NCBI GenBank assembly: GCA_027488735.1
Contig: JAIYBB010000005.1
Coordinates: 310,001 to 374,000, forward strand
Direction: 5' to 3'
Source of the DNA: Comamonadaceae bacterium
GTDB lineage: Bacteria; Pseudomonadota; Gammaproteobacteria; Burkholderiales; Burkholderiaceae_C
Length of the DNA stretch: 64,000 nt
Below are positions 28,092 through 37,544 of the stretch, in pieces. The position numbers were made by a program, and so were the translations under genes. Position 1 is the stretch's first letter; each line of letters begins with the position of its first letter. The notes below the pieces were generated by a model. That model was not told the origin of the DNA. It searched no databases and saw nothing but the letters and a program-made list of their open reading frames with translations.

Positions 28092-28107
28092 ATTCTGAAT
28101 TCAGAAT
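28092..28107. promoter_or_regulatory. Perfect palindrome, probable GntR operator (copy 1)
   Basis: ATTCTGAATTCAGAAT is a perfect 16-base palindrome between the divergent ThDP enzyme and acyl-CoA synthetase genes. The identity to copy 2 at 29798 extends over about 30 bases (28090-28119, one mismatch) and includes ACTATATT, a plausible -10 element. Confidence 0.65.
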
Positions 28108-28163
28108 ACTATATTTCATGCCAATTGTGATGAATTTTCTCCAACCCCTTGGAAAACCCTGAC

Positions 28164-29753
28164 GTGAAACAGCTTTTCAATATTTCAGACATGGTCCGCA
28201 CACACGCCCGATTGCGGCCGCACGACATCGGGGCGATGGATTCCCGCCGCAGCTTGAGTTTTGACCAATGGAACCAGCGTGCAGATTTGCTGGCGGCAGG
28301 TTTGCTGTCGCAAGGCTTGAGCCCGGGCGAACGCGTGGCAGTGCTCGCGCACAACTGCGTCGAATGGATGGAAATTTATGTGGCGCTTGCACGTGCAGGC
28401 TTGGTAGCCTTGCCGATCAACTTCAGGTTGGTCGGCCATGAAATTGCCTATATCTTGGGTGATGCGCAAGCGGCAGCTTTGCTTTGCACCTCTTTGCTGC
28501 AAGACAAGGTGCAAGAAGTGTTGCCCACACTTGGCCTCAAGGCTTGCGTGCAAATGGGGGGTGCCACGCATGCAGGTTGGTTGGACTATGACAGCTTGAT
28601 CGCGCAGGCCACATTACCAGCTCAGTGGCCACAGGTACAACCCGAAGACACCTGTGCGCTGATGTACACCTCGGGCACCACAGGCAAGCCCAAAGGTGCG
28701 ATACGCAGCCACGAGGCCAGTACCTTGATCGCTTACGCCACAGCCATGGAAATGGGCTTTACCAAAGAAGACAAAGCTTTGCTGGTCATGCCTTTGTGCC
28801 ATGCCAACTCGCTGTACTTTGCCAACACATTCATGCACTTGGGTGCGTGTATCGTGATCGATGACAGCGTGAGCTTTGACCCCGCACGGGTGATGCATTG
28901 GTTGAGCAGTCACAGCATCACGTTCACCTCCCTGGTGCCGACGCACTACATCATGATGTTGGCGCTGTCGGCAGACAACACGCGTCAATACGCCACAGGC
29001 AGTGTGGCTAGGTTGTTGATTTCATCTGCACCTGCAAATGAAAGCCTCAAGCGCGATATCCAAAAACTTTTCCCCAACGGCCAGTTGTACGAGCTCTATG
29101 GTTCGACCGAAGCCGGTTGGGTGACCTTATTGCGACCGGAAGATCAACTCACCAAATTGGGCTCGGTGGGACGTGAATGGGCGGGCAGTGGGCCGATCAA
29201 GATCATGGATGAAAACAGGCAAGAAGTCGCAGACGGTGAAATTGGCGAGTTGTATTCATGCACGCCTTATGCGTTTGAAGGCTATTGGAATGCGCCTGAA
29301 AAAACCCAGCAAGCCTATGCCGGCGCATGGTGCTCGGTAGGTGACATGGCTCGTCGTGACCCAGACGGATTCATTTGGTTGATGGATCGCAAAAGCAACA
29401 TGGTCATCAGCGGCGGCGAAAACATTTATCCGTCGGAAGTAGAAGCGGTGCTGGCGGCGCATCCAGCCGTGCAAGAGGTGGCCGTCATTGGTGTGCCACA
29501 CGACAAATGGGGCGAAACCGTACAAGCTGTGGTGGTGCTAAGAGCCCATGCCGATTGCCACGAGGACGAACTCAAGCAGTGGTGTAAACATCAACTCGCG
29601 GGTTTTAAGCAGCCTCGTGTCATTCGCTTCGTGGATGCAGCAGATATGCCCAGGACGGCGACAGGCAAGATTGTTCATCGCCGATTAAAAGAACAATTTG
29701 CCCAAGAAGTGGCAGATACAAACAAAGATTTAGTGACAACTGAGAAGCAGTAA
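28164..29753 (+). CDS. Acyl-CoA synthetase, AMP-forming (class I adenylate-forming)
   Basis: About 529 residues. The ATP motif is MYTSGTTGKPKGAIRSH. Others are ELYGSTEAGW (A5), SVGDMARRDPDGFIWLMDRKSN (A7-A8 hinge) and the C-terminal catalytic lysine in RTATGKIVHRRL. It activates a carboxylic acid to its CoA thioester. The acid may be the product of the nearby PQQ dehydrogenase. I favour GTG at 28164, preceded by GGAAAA, over a TTG at 28149. One of the two identical palindromes lies about 60 bases upstream. Confidence 0.88.
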   Translation: MKQLFNISDMVRTHARLRPHDIGAMDSRRSLSFDQWNQRADLLAAGLLSQGLSPGERVAVLAHNCVEWMEIYVALARAGLVALPINFRLVGHEIAYILGDAQAAALLCTSLLQDKVQEVLPTLGLKACVQMGGATHAGWLDYDSLIAQATLPAQWPQVQPEDTCALMYTSGTTGKPKGAIRSHEASTLIAYATAMEMGFTKEDKALLVMPLCHANSLYFANTFMHLGACIVIDDSVSFDPARVMHWLSSHSITFTSLVPTHYIMMLALSADNTRQYATGSVARLLISSAPANESLKRDIQKLFPNGQLYELYGSTEAGWVTLLRPEDQLTKLGSVGREWAGSGPIKIMDENRQEVADGEIGELYSCTPYAFEGYWNAPEKTQQAYAGAWCSVGDMARRDPDGFIWLMDRKSNMVISGGENIYPSEVEAVLAAHPAVQEVAVIGVPHDKWGETVQAVVVLRAHADCHEDELKQWCKHQLAGFKQPRVIRFVDAADMPRTATGKIVHRRLKEQFAQEVADTNKDLVTTEKQ

Positions 29754-29797
29754 ACACTAACTTCTAGGAATTACCCTTAAAGGAAAATCCTTATCGA

Positions 29798-29813
29798 ATT
29801 CTGAATTCAGAAT
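29798..29813. promoter_or_regulatory. Perfect palindrome, probable GntR operator (copy 2)
   Basis: The same 16-base palindrome as at 28092, with matching flanks (29796-29825). It lies about 80 bases before the Rieske gene ATG and 45 bases after the acyl-CoA synthetase stop, suggesting a second promoter under the same regulator. Confidence 0.65.
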
Positions 29814-29894
29814 ACTATATTCCATCCTAAAGACCCATCTCAAACCTTTCAACCTCCCAGCCGAATGGCAAATATTCACTGACACCACAAAGAT

Positions 29895-30485
29895 ATGAAC
29901 ACCCCATTGCATTCACCTTCAACCTGTTCAGGCTGCAAGCAGCAAGCCGATTGCGTGGACAGTGACCGCCGCCATTTGCTGGGCCTGATGGCCGCAGGTG
30001 CGATGACTACCCTGCCATTTGTGAGTGCAAATGCCTTGGCAGATACAGCGCTCATGCAACTGGTTGATGCGGATGCAGAAAACGATTTCAAACCATTGCG
30101 TCCATCCGATTTAAAGCCGGGTAAACCGTTGTTGGTGTTCCCGTTTGATGTCAAAGCAGCAGCACCCAAAAATGAATCGCGATTGAACAAATTGGTGTTG
30201 ATGAAACTGCCCGAAGACCAAATGGCGTCGGAAACCAAAGCGCGTTCTGCGTCTGGTGTCGTGGCTTATTCAGGCATTTGCACGCACCAAGGTTGTGAAG
30301 TGAAAACATGGATCGCCAAAGAAAGTGCTTTGGTTTGTTTTTGTCATGCTTCGAAATTTGCTTTGCTCGATGGCGGCAAAGTTATCACCGGGCCTGCTAC
30401 CAGAGCGTTGCCTGCAGTCGCACTCACCATGGACGGTGAGTTTTTAGCGATTGCCAAGATAGTTTCCCCCACCCCAGGGCAATAG
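29895..30485 (+). CDS. Exported Rieske [2Fe-2S] protein
   Basis: 196 residues. A cysteine-containing N-terminal tail precedes a Tat-like signal (DRRHLLGLMAAGAM, about 24-50). The Rieske domain has CTHQGC and, 17 residues later, CFCHASKF, giving the C-x-H and C-x2-H ligands. The GPATRALPAV loop is typical. It lacks other subunits of a bc1 complex and lies 37 bases before a PQQ dehydrogenase gene, so it is probably a periplasmic electron acceptor for that enzyme. Confidence 0.87.
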   Translation: MNTPLHSPSTCSGCKQQADCVDSDRRHLLGLMAAGAMTTLPFVSANALADTALMQLVDADAENDFKPLRPSDLKPGKPLLVFPFDVKAAAPKNESRLNKLVLMKLPEDQMASETKARSASGVVAYSGICTHQGCEVKTWIAKESALVCFCHASKFALLDGGKVITGPATRALPAVALTMDGEFLAIAKIVSPTPGQ

Positions 30486-30522
30486 CCCTGATTTTCCAGA
30501 CTCACTTTCCAGGAGGTTGTTC

Positions 30523-32256
30523 ATGAGTCACTTGATAAAAAAAATCTCAATAGCAGTGATCAGTACGTGTGCTTTCTTGGCGCACGCTGACACCAAACTG
30601 GGCCCATATGATCCCGTCACTGACGCTCGCTTGATCAAACCTGAGCCAAAAAATTGGTTGATGTACCGAGGAAATTACGAAGGGTGGGGCTACAGCGCAC
30701 TCGACAAAATCAACAGTAAGAATGTTAAAAAGTTGAAATTGGCTTGGTCATCGTCCACGGGTTCTACCGAAGGACATCAGGCGCCTCCTATCGTCAACAA
30801 CGGTTACATGTATGTGACCACGCCAAACGCCCAAGTGATTGCACTGAACGCAGCCACTGGCGAGGAAATCTGGCGCTTCAAACATGAACTTCCCGCAGAT
30901 TTACTGATGTTGCACAACACCAACCGTGGTGTGGCCTTGTACGGTGACAAGGTGTATGTGGCCACGGTGGATTCCAATCTGTTTGCATTAGACGCCACCA
31001 CCGGAAAAGTGGCATGGAAAACCACTGTCGGTGATGTCAAGGCCTTGCACTACATCACGCTTGCACCATTGGCCGCCAAAGGAAAAATACTGGTGGGTTC
31101 CTCCGGTGGTGAAACAGGTGTCAGAGGCTATGTCGCTGCGTTTGACGCTGTCACTGGCAAAGAAGCATGGCGCACATACACCACCGCCGCACCCGGTGAG
31201 CCAGGTGGAGACACTTGGCCAGGCGACACCCATAAAAACGGCGGAGCCAGCGTCTGGATCACAGGTACCTATGACCCTGCGAGCAACATCGCTTATTGGG
31301 GCACAGGTAATCCCGCACCATGGCCCACTGAGTCTCGTCCAGGCGACAACCTCTACAGCACCTCCGTGGTCGCATTAGATGTTGACAGCGGCAAAATCAA
31401 GGGTCATCACCAGTACCACCATAACGATGCGTGGGACTGGGACGAGGTCAGCGCCCCCATTTTGATGGACACTGAAATCAACGGTCGAAAAGTCAAAGGT
31501 GCAGTGCACGCCGGACGCAACGGCTATTTGTGGATGTTGGAGCGAGAGTCCAGTGGCAAGATCAACTTTGTCGATGGTGTTCCCTACGTTTACAACGATG
31601 TCTTCAAAGGCATTGACAAAAAAACCGGCCGTTTGACCTATGACATGAGCAAGCGGCCCGGTATGGGCAAAGCTGTGAAATTCTGTCCATCACTGTGGGG
31701 TGGCAAGGACTGGCCGCCAGAAGCTTGGAACCCGAAAACCAAACTGTTTTACATTCCTGCCAACAATAACCTGTGCTCAGAATTGCCAGCGGCTGACGAA
31801 GTCACATATAAAAAAGGTGACTTGTTCATCGGCTATCCGATTGAAGGCGTGTTGGGAAGCTTGCGTTACCAAGGTGGTAAACCATCCACGATTGGTGAAC
31901 TGCAAGCCTGGAACTTGGAAACAGGCAAGATGGCTTGGGTTCACAAATACGACCGCGCTATTTGGGCGCCACTGTTGACCACTGGTGGCAATCTGCTGTT
32001 CGCGGGTGGCACCAACGACAAATTGTTCCGTGCCTTTGACGCATCCAACGGGAAAGTGCTGTGGCAATACAGCATGCCTTCTGGCGTGACCGCGGTGCCT
32101 TCGTCATTTGAAGTGAACGGCGAACAGTACATTGCCGTTCAAGCTGGTTGGGGGGTTGATGCACAGCGTATGCAGTCGGGCATCGATGCACTCAACAGCA
32201 CAGTAACCAATGTGCCTCAAGGCGGCACCATCATGGTGTTCAAGCTTGAAAAGTAA
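30523..32256 (+). CDS. PQQ-dependent dehydrogenase (8-bladed quinoprotein), no heme domain
   Basis: 577 residues with a signal peptide ending AHADTK. PQQ/metal motifs are SSGGETGVRG (metal Glu), YWGTGNPAPW (metal Asn) and NDAWDWDEV, where the catalytic Asp is followed at +2 by a second Asp as in lanthanide-dependent XoxF/ExaF enzymes. The vicinal Cys-Cys pair normal in this family is missing: the equivalent stretch reads LMLHNTNRG. There is no C-terminal cytochrome domain. ATG at 30523 has AGGAGG six bases upstream. It follows the Rieske gene under the second palindrome. Substrate unknown, presumably an alcohol or aldehyde. Confidence 0.9.
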   Translation: MSHLIKKISIAVISTCAFLAHADTKLGPYDPVTDARLIKPEPKNWLMYRGNYEGWGYSALDKINSKNVKKLKLAWSSSTGSTEGHQAPPIVNNGYMYVTTPNAQVIALNAATGEEIWRFKHELPADLLMLHNTNRGVALYGDKVYVATVDSNLFALDATTGKVAWKTTVGDVKALHYITLAPLAAKGKILVGSSGGETGVRGYVAAFDAVTGKEAWRTYTTAAPGEPGGDTWPGDTHKNGGASVWITGTYDPASNIAYWGTGNPAPWPTESRPGDNLYSTSVVALDVDSGKIKGHHQYHHNDAWDWDEVSAPILMDTEINGRKVKGAVHAGRNGYLWMLERESSGKINFVDGVPYVYNDVFKGIDKKTGRLTYDMSKRPGMGKAVKFCPSLWGGKDWPPEAWNPKTKLFYIPANNNLCSELPAADEVTYKKGDLFIGYPIEGVLGSLRYQGGKPSTIGELQAWNLETGKMAWVHKYDRAIWAPLLTTGGNLLFAGGTNDKLFRAFDASNGKVLWQYSMPSGVTAVPSSFEVNGEQYIAVQAGWGVDAQRMQSGIDALNSTVTNVPQGGTIMVFKLEK

Positions 32257-32281
32257 TATAGGTAGAAAACACTGACTGAAA

Positions 32282-32315
32282 AGAGCCCGTCAATATTGGC
32301 GGGCTCTTTTTTTTT
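32282..32315 (+). terminator. Rho-independent terminator after PQQ dehydrogenase
   Basis: Stem AGAGCCCGTCA / TGGCGGGCTCT with an ATAT loop, followed by a run of nine or ten T. Confidence 0.92.
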
Positions 32316-32338
32316 CAACTCACGCAAAGGCCATCATC

Positions 32339-32872
32339 ATGCCAGTACTGTTTTCAGTTCGATACAAAGTCATGCTGGTTTGCATAGCTTGGTGTGTGAG
32401 TGGCCAAGCTTGTGCATTCACGTTGTCAAGCGGCGACATAGTTGAATGTGAGGTCAGTTTGAATGGGCAAACCGGGGTAGCCACCGAGATTTGGGTAAAT
32501 TACACAGACATCAAAGACCGGCATCCCGAATTGGGCAGGGCAGTGGCTGTGATGCGGCCAGATGACAAGGGCTGGCCCACCATCATCATGGATGCAGAGG
32601 CCTACAAACGAACTGGCAAGGGTACACCTGCCATTTGGGATTTTGTTTATTTTCATGAGTGCGCCCACGCGCAACAACCGCAATTAAGTGAAATTGGTGC
32701 TAACTGCGCGGCGTATTTGGCTATGCAGAGTCGGGGACTCATGAGTTACCTGCGGATGAAAGAAATTGAAGCAGCGCATCTCAGCATCATGTCGTTGCCC
32801 ATCGAATATGGTGGCTCTGGTCCGCAGTTTTGGCATCAAACTGTACAGTGTGCCAAAAAGAGCAAAGAATAA
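32339..32872 (+). CDS. Small secreted HExxH protein, putative zinc protease-like
   Basis: 177 residues with a signal peptide (about 1-27, ending QACAF). The centre holds YFHECAHAQQ, an HExxH zinc motif, and 15 residues on SEIGANCAAYLAM, supplying a third ligand Glu, as in small gluzincin-like domains. Cysteines at several positions may form disulfides. It stands alone after a strong terminator, before the two-component genes. Substrate unknown; a non-enzymatic role is possible. Confidence 0.6.
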   Translation: MPVLFSVRYKVMLVCIAWCVSGQACAFTLSSGDIVECEVSLNGQTGVATEIWVNYTDIKDRHPELGRAVAVMRPDDKGWPTIIMDAEAYKRTGKGTPAIWDFVYFHECAHAQQPQLSEIGANCAAYLAMQSRGLMSYLRMKEIEAAHLSIMSLPIEYGGSGPQFWHQTVQCAKKSKE

Positions 32873-32927
32873 TTGCAGCCTTGTTGACTTGCATAAAATA
32901 TTGGTTCACTCACTGCAGGTTAACTAA

Positions 32928-33842
32928 ATGAAGTTAAACAAACTCTTAACGGATTTATTTTCAGTAGTGGCCTTAACGGTTCTATTTGGGTTTGTGGCTA
33001 GCAGGTGGGAGTTGTCAGAGCATATTGTTGAATACAGCCATGTATATGAACATATTGAACTAGACGAATGGCCGTTTTCTTTTTTGGTGCTGGCTATCGG
33101 TTTGGCATGGTTCTCATGGCGGCGTAGCTTAGAGGCAAAGTTGGAATTACAAGAGCGCATTCGGTCTGAGCAGCGTGTGCAGGAATTGCTGCGCCACAAC
33201 AGCGATTTAGCGCAGCGGCTTTACACCGCACAAGAAGATGAGCGACGCGCACTGGCGCGTGAATTGCATGACGAAATGGGTCAGACCTGCACCGCTATCC
33301 GTACTGAAGCTGCGGTGCTTGGTATGGGAAAAATGGATGCGCATGGCATCGGTCAATGTGCACAACGCATTGCCGAATCTGCACAGCAGTTGTCGGAAAT
33401 CACGCGCCATATGTTGCAGCAATTGCGCCCCATGGTGCTCGACAGCATGGGATTGTCAGATGCGTTGTTGGCGCAATGCCAGCAATGGCAAGCCAACACT
33501 GGTGTTGTTTGTGTTTACGAAGTTGACCAGTTGCCTGACACGTTATCGGATTACTTGTGCGTCACCATCTACCGCTTGGTGCAAGAAGGCTTGACCAATG
33601 TGGCGCGCCACGCCAACGCAACCCGGGTCATTGTGAAATTGCTTGTGTCAGAGTCGGATGAGCTGTTGCTGTCCATACAGGACAATGGCCGTGGCACACC
33701 TCTCAATGATGCTTCGCAAAAAGGTTTTGGTGTGTTGGGCATGCAAGAAAGGGTTGCCAGTGTGAAAGGTGAATTCAACTGGCATTCCAAAGAAAACCAA
33801 GGCGTTCATATTCGTATTAAATTGCCCATGGAGTTCGAATGA
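32928..33842 (+). CDS. Sensor histidine kinase, HisKA_3 (NarX/ExaD-like)
   Basis: 304 residues. Two N-terminal membrane helices (about 10-28 and 47-64) enclose a short periplasmic loop, followed by a coiled segment. The phospho-acceptor block is ALARELHDEMGQ. The ATPase has QEGLTNVARHANA, QDNGRGTP and GFGVLGMQERV. Its start-stop overlap (ATGA) with the response regulator shows a pair. Position between two PQQ dehydrogenase clusters suggests control of periplasmic alcohol oxidation, as ExaDE-type systems do. Confidence 0.9.
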   Translation: MKLNKLLTDLFSVVALTVLFGFVASRWELSEHIVEYSHVYEHIELDEWPFSFLVLAIGLAWFSWRRSLEAKLELQERIRSEQRVQELLRHNSDLAQRLYTAQEDERRALARELHDEMGQTCTAIRTEAAVLGMGKMDAHGIGQCAQRIAESAQQLSEITRHMLQQLRPMVLDSMGLSDALLAQCQQWQANTGVVCVYEVDQLPDTLSDYLCVTIYRLVQEGLTNVARHANATRVIVKLLVSESDELLLSIQDNGRGTPLNDASQKGFGVLGMQERVASVKGEFNWHSKENQGVHIRIKLPMEFE

Positions 33843-34480
33843 TTCGCGTGCTACTGGTAGATGACCATCCGGTGGTGCGTGCTGGTTATGCGCGTTTGTT
33901 GATTCAAGACGAAGCTATTGAAGTGGTGGCCGAAGCTGGCAATGTGGATGAGGCTTATCAGGCCTATGTGCTTCATTCGCCAGACATCACCATCACCGAT
34001 GTATCAATGCCGGGCGTGGGCGGTTTGGGCTTGGTGCAAAAAATCCGTGTGCGGTATCCGCTCGCTAAGTTGCTGGTCTGCAGCATGTACGACTCCTCCC
34101 AATTGATTGAGCGAGTTTTTCAAACTGGAGCCAGTGGTTTTGTGTCAAAAAATGCGCAGCCTGATGCCTTGCTACACGCGGTCCACGAGGTGTATGCGGG
34201 CAGGCTGTTCAATAGCGAGTCAGAGGTTCAGCATACGAGCAAACAAAACTTGCAAGAAGAAGCGCAACGCGTGGCAAGCTTGACACCACGTGAATATGAA
34301 ATTTTGCGCTTGCTGACCCTGGGCCACAGTGTCTCAGAGTGTTCAGACATGTTGCATTTGAGTCAAAAAACTGTATCTAACCACCAAACACAAATCAAAG
34401 AAAAATTGGACATGCACACCTTGGCAGCCATGGTGCATTTTGCGCAACGCCATGGCGTGATAGCAGGCGGCGGGTTCTGA
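33839..34480 (+). CDS. LuxR/NarL-family response regulator
   Basis: 213 residues. Receiver domain: acidic pair DDH, phospho-Asp in ITDVSMPG and Lys in FVSKNAQP. C-terminal LuxR helix-turn-helix: LTPREYEILRLLTLGHSVSECSDMLHLSQKTVSNH. It overlaps the kinase gene by four bases. Candidate targets are the CCCTAG-containing promoters upstream of the iorA-like gene and of the second PQQ dehydrogenase (inference). Confidence 0.92.
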   Translation: MIRVLLVDDHPVVRAGYARLLIQDEAIEVVAEAGNVDEAYQAYVLHSPDITITDVSMPGVGGLGLVQKIRVRYPLAKLLVCSMYDSSQLIERVFQTGASGFVSKNAQPDALLHAVHEVYAGRLFNSESEVQHTSKQNLQEEAQRVASLTPREYEILRLLTLGHSVSECSDMLHLSQKTVSNHQTQIKEKLDMHTLAAMVHFAQRHGVIAGGGF

Positions 34481-34665
34481 ATCCGTTGCGTCGCCACCGG
34501 CGCCACCCATTAACAAAGAATTGATTGTTGAGGCTGCAATCCAGTGAGCAGGGAACAAGGGCTTCAACCTCGTTTATTTCATGAAAATTCCATGAATAGC
34601 CCTGTGACAATGCGGGATATTGTCAAACCTGCGACTCAGAGTGTTTCAAAAAGAGAAATTAGTAA

Positions 34666-34719
34666 TCCCTACAAGGGCTTTCCCTAGGGTGTTGTCAGGG
34701 CGGAAATCATTAATATAAA
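34666..34719 (+). promoter_or_regulatory. Promoter of the iorAB-like operon with upstream CCCTA elements
   Basis: TTGTCA (34692-34697) and TATAAA (34714-34719) at 16-base spacing form a good sigma-70 promoter. Directly upstream, TCCCTAC and TCCCTAGGG (34666-34689) form repeated/inverted elements placed where an activator would bind. Confidence 0.5.
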
Positions 34720-34752
34720 TACGTTCCGCATCCCTCAATCAAGGAAGTATCT

Positions 34753-35214
34753 ATGAGCCTTCAATTCAAAGTCAACGGTAAAACCGTTTCGTCCAACTCC
34801 GAGGCTGACACGCCTTTGCTTTGGGTCATCCGTGATGAACTCGGCCTGACCGGCACCAAGTTCGGTTGCGGCGCTGCTCTGTGTGGCGCTTGCACCGTGC
34901 ATGTCAACGGTGAAGCTGTCCGTTCATGCCAGACTCAGGTCGGCAACGTCGCTGGCTCTAGCGTCAGCACCGTTGAAAGCCTCGGTTCAGGCTCACACGC
35001 ACTGCAAAAAGCTTGGGTCAAGCACCAAGTACCCCAGTGTGGCTACTGCCAATCTGGCCAGTTGATGAGCGCCGCCGCTTTGCTCAGCAAAAATAAGAAC
35101 CCATCCGATGCAGACATTGACGCAGCCATGGCTGGCAACGTTTGCCGTTGCGGTACTTACACACGAATCCGTGCTGCTGTCAAAGACGCTGCATCCATGA
35201 TGCGCGCCGCTTAA
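34753..35214 (+). CDS. iorA: [2Fe-2S] subunit of xanthine oxidase-family dehydrogenase, IorA-like (copy 1)
   Basis: 153 residues with two [2Fe-2S] sites: the plant-type cluster in [13 protein letters not shown] plus an earlier FGCG, and the second in CGYCQSGQ...CRCGTY. It passes electrons from the molybdenum subunit encoded 18 bases downstream. Size and order match isoquinoline 1-oxidoreductase IorA and related periplasmic aldehyde dehydrogenases. No signal peptide, so it is probably co-exported with the Tat-bearing large subunit. Confidence 0.9.
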   Translation: MSLQFKVNGKTVSSNSEADTPLLWVIRDELGLTGTKFGCGAALCGACTVHVNGEAVRSCQTQVGNVAGSSVSTVESLGSGSHALQKAWVKHQVPQCGYCQSGQLMSAAALLSKNKNPSDADIDAAMAGNVCRCGTYTRIRAAVKDAASMMRAA

Positions 35215-35232
35215 TTTCAAAGGAAATAAATC

Positions 35233-37374
35233 ATGATGAGCACAGAAACAAACCGTCGCGACTTTCTTAAAACCACCAGCATCGCCACCAGTGGCTTGAT
35301 GATGGGCGTGGTTCTGCCCGGTACAGTCGCAGAAACCATGGCTGCAGGCACTCTGCACACTCCCAACGCATGGGTTCACATTGCTGACGACAACAGCATC
35401 ACCCTGATTTCTGCCCGTTCAGAAATGGGCCAAGGTGTTTACACCTCCATGCCTATGCTGATCGCAGAAGAGTTGAATGTTGACGTGACCAAGGTCACCG
35501 TCGCTGCCGCTCCTCCCGGCGCTGTGTACGCCAACGCTTTCCTCGGCGCCATGATCACCGGTGGTTCTACCTCCGTTCGTGAAGGCTGGGAAAAATTGCG
35601 TATCGCTGGCGCGCAAGTGCGCGAAATGTTGATCGCTGGTGCAGCCGCAGAGTGGGGCGTTCCTGCCAGCGCTGTGAAAGCTGCAAACGGCATGCTGACC
35701 GGCCCTGGCGGCAAAAAAGCCACTTACGGTCAAATGGCTGAAGCTGCTTCCAAGCAGCCCGTGCCAGAAAAGCCAAGCATCAAAGCACCCAAAGACTTCC
35801 GCGTTGTCGGCAAGCGTATTCCCCGTCTTGACGTGCCAGCCAAAGTCAACGGTACTGCCGAATTCGGTATTGACGTGAAATTGCCAGGCATGGTTTACGC
35901 CAGCTTGGAGCAATGTCCTGTCATTGGCGGCAAGGTCAAGAGCGTTGACAGCGCAGCTGCCAAAGCCATGCCTGGCGTGGTTGATGTGGTGCAAATCCCT
36001 GACGGCGTCGCTGTGGTGGCTAACACCTACTGGGGCGCGGTCAAAGCCCGTCGTGCATTGAAAATCGAATGGGACAATGGCCCAGGCGCCAATCTGTCTT
36101 CTGACGGCATGATTGAATCTCACAAACAAGCGTCTTCTTCTGGCAAAGTGCTGCCGATCCAGCCAGCCAAAGGCGATGCCACTGCCGCTATCAACGGCGC
36201 AGCTAAAAAACTGTCTGCCACTTACATCTCTCCATTGCAATCGCACTCACCCCTGGAACCCATGAACTTCACAGCGCATGTGACCGGTGGAAAAGCATTG
36301 TTGATTGGCCCAACCCAGTTCCAGCAAGGCGCTCAAGGCGCAACTGCTGCAGCTTTGGGTATGAAGCCTGAAGATGTGGACGTCAGAACCACTTACTTGG
36401 GTGGTGGTTTTGGTCGCCGTATCGAACTCGACTTCGTGGTTCAAGCTGCCCAAATTTCTAAAGCGGTCAAACTGCCTGTGAAATTGGTCTGGTCACGCGA
36501 AGACGACATGACACATGACTTCTACCGCCCCATCGGCTACAACCAGATGCATGCAGGTCTGGATGCCAGCGGTAAGCCTGTCGGTTTGCATTTCAAAGTC
36601 ACTTCACAGTCCATCACACAACGTGCGTTTGGTCTGCCAAAGGACACCATGGATCCGTTCATGGTCGAAGCCGCAGTTGCTCCTTACAACATTGCCAATA
36701 CACAGCATGACCTCGTCATCCATGACGCTGGTTTACGTGTCGGTTACTGGCGTGCGGTGAGCCACAACATGAACGTTTTTGCCAACGAAAGCTTCGTTGA
36801 CGAAATGGCTCTGGCTGCTGGCAAAGACCCCGTCGAATACCGCATGTCCTTGCTCGAAGGTAAGCCCCGTTTCCAAAACGTTTTGAAATTGGCCACTCAA
36901 AAGGCCGGTTACAAAAAAGGCGCTGCCAAAGGCAATGCCATGGGCGTGGCCATCATGGAAGGCTATGACACCTATGTGGCTGTGGTCGCTGAAGTAAACA
37001 TTGGTGCTGATGGCGAAGTCAAAGTGGTCAAAACCACTGTGGCTGCCGACATGGGCATGATTGTGAACCCAGAGATTGTTGAGCAACAAATCCAGTCCAG
37101 CATCATCATGGGCATGGGTACGACACTCAAGCACTCCATCACACTGCAAAACGGTCGTGTTGAACAAACCAACTTCAATACCTACCCCATGGTTCGTACC
37201 AACGAATCACCTTTGGTAGATATCGTGTTGGTCAAGAGCGGTGAGAAGCCCGGCGGTATCGGCGAGCCAGTCACTGCAGCCATCATTCCTGCATTGGCCA
37301 ACGCTGTTGCCAAACTGACCGGCAAGCGTGTTCGTACATTGCCTATCACTGGCAAAGCGATCCAGCAAGCCTGA
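35233..37374 (+). CDS. iorB: Molybdopterin-binding subunit, IorB-like, Tat-exported (copy 1)
   Basis: 713 residues. A Tat signal (NRRDFLKTTSIATSG) is at the N-terminus. It has LISARSEMGQGVYTSMP and GGGFGRRIELDFVVQA, characteristic of the IorB group, and the C-terminal KPGGIGEPVTAAIIPALANA, which carries the catalytic Glu region. It hydroxylates an N-heterocycle or oxidises an aldehyde in the periplasm; the exact substrate is not readable. The start could be the first or second ATG. Codon use is noticeably GC/C-biased and regular compared with neighbours, suggesting high expression. Confidence 0.9.
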   Translation: MMSTETNRRDFLKTTSIATSGLMMGVVLPGTVAETMAAGTLHTPNAWVHIADDNSITLISARSEMGQGVYTSMPMLIAEELNVDVTKVTVAAAPPGAVYANAFLGAMITGGSTSVREGWEKLRIAGAQVREMLIAGAAAEWGVPASAVKAANGMLTGPGGKKATYGQMAEAASKQPVPEKPSIKAPKDFRVVGKRIPRLDVPAKVNGTAEFGIDVKLPGMVYASLEQCPVIGGKVKSVDSAAAKAMPGVVDVVQIPDGVAVVANTYWGAVKARRALKIEWDNGPGANLSSDGMIESHKQASSSGKVLPIQPAKGDATAAINGAAKKLSATYISPLQSHSPLEPMNFTAHVTGGKALLIGPTQFQQGAQGATAAALGMKPEDVDVRTTYLGGGFGRRIELDFVVQAAQISKAVKLPVKLVWSREDDMTHDFYRPIGYNQMHAGLDASGKPVGLHFKVTSQSITQRAFGLPKDTMDPFMVEAAVAPYNIANTQHDLVIHDAGLRVGYWRAVSHNMNVFANESFVDEMALAAGKDPVEYRMSLLEGKPRFQNVLKLATQKAGYKKGAAKGNAMGVAIMEGYDTYVAVVAEVNIGADGEVKVVKTTVAADMGMIVNPEIVEQQIQSSIIMGMGTTLKHSITLQNGRVEQTNFNTYPMVRTNESPLVDIVLVKSGEKPGGIGEPVTAAIIPALANAVAKLTGKRVRTLPITGKAIQQA

Positions 37375-37422
37375 TGAACAGACCACTGTGTTGCCGCAAG
37401 GCAGCACAGTGCGATGTCAAAC

Positions 37423-37451
37423 AAAAAGCGGGGTTTATCCCCGCTTTTTTT
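37423..37451 (+). terminator. Rho-independent terminator after iorAB
   Basis: Stem AAAGCGGGG / CCCCGCTTT around TTTAT, followed by seven T. Confidence 0.92.
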
Positions 37452-37491
37452 CATGGGCAAAAGCTTTTAGCTTTTTTGCACAACACAGATA

Positions 37492-37523
37492 CAAAAAAAC
37501 CGACTGCTTTTACACAGTCGGTT
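37492..37523 (-). terminator. Rho-independent terminator after the XoxJ-cytochrome fusion gene
   Basis: On the minus strand, stem AACCGACTG / CAGTCGGTT with an eight-base loop, then a run of seven T. It lies 21 bases past the stop codon. Confidence 0.88.
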
Positions 37524-37544
37524 GATAACTTGTTGTTGAACTGA

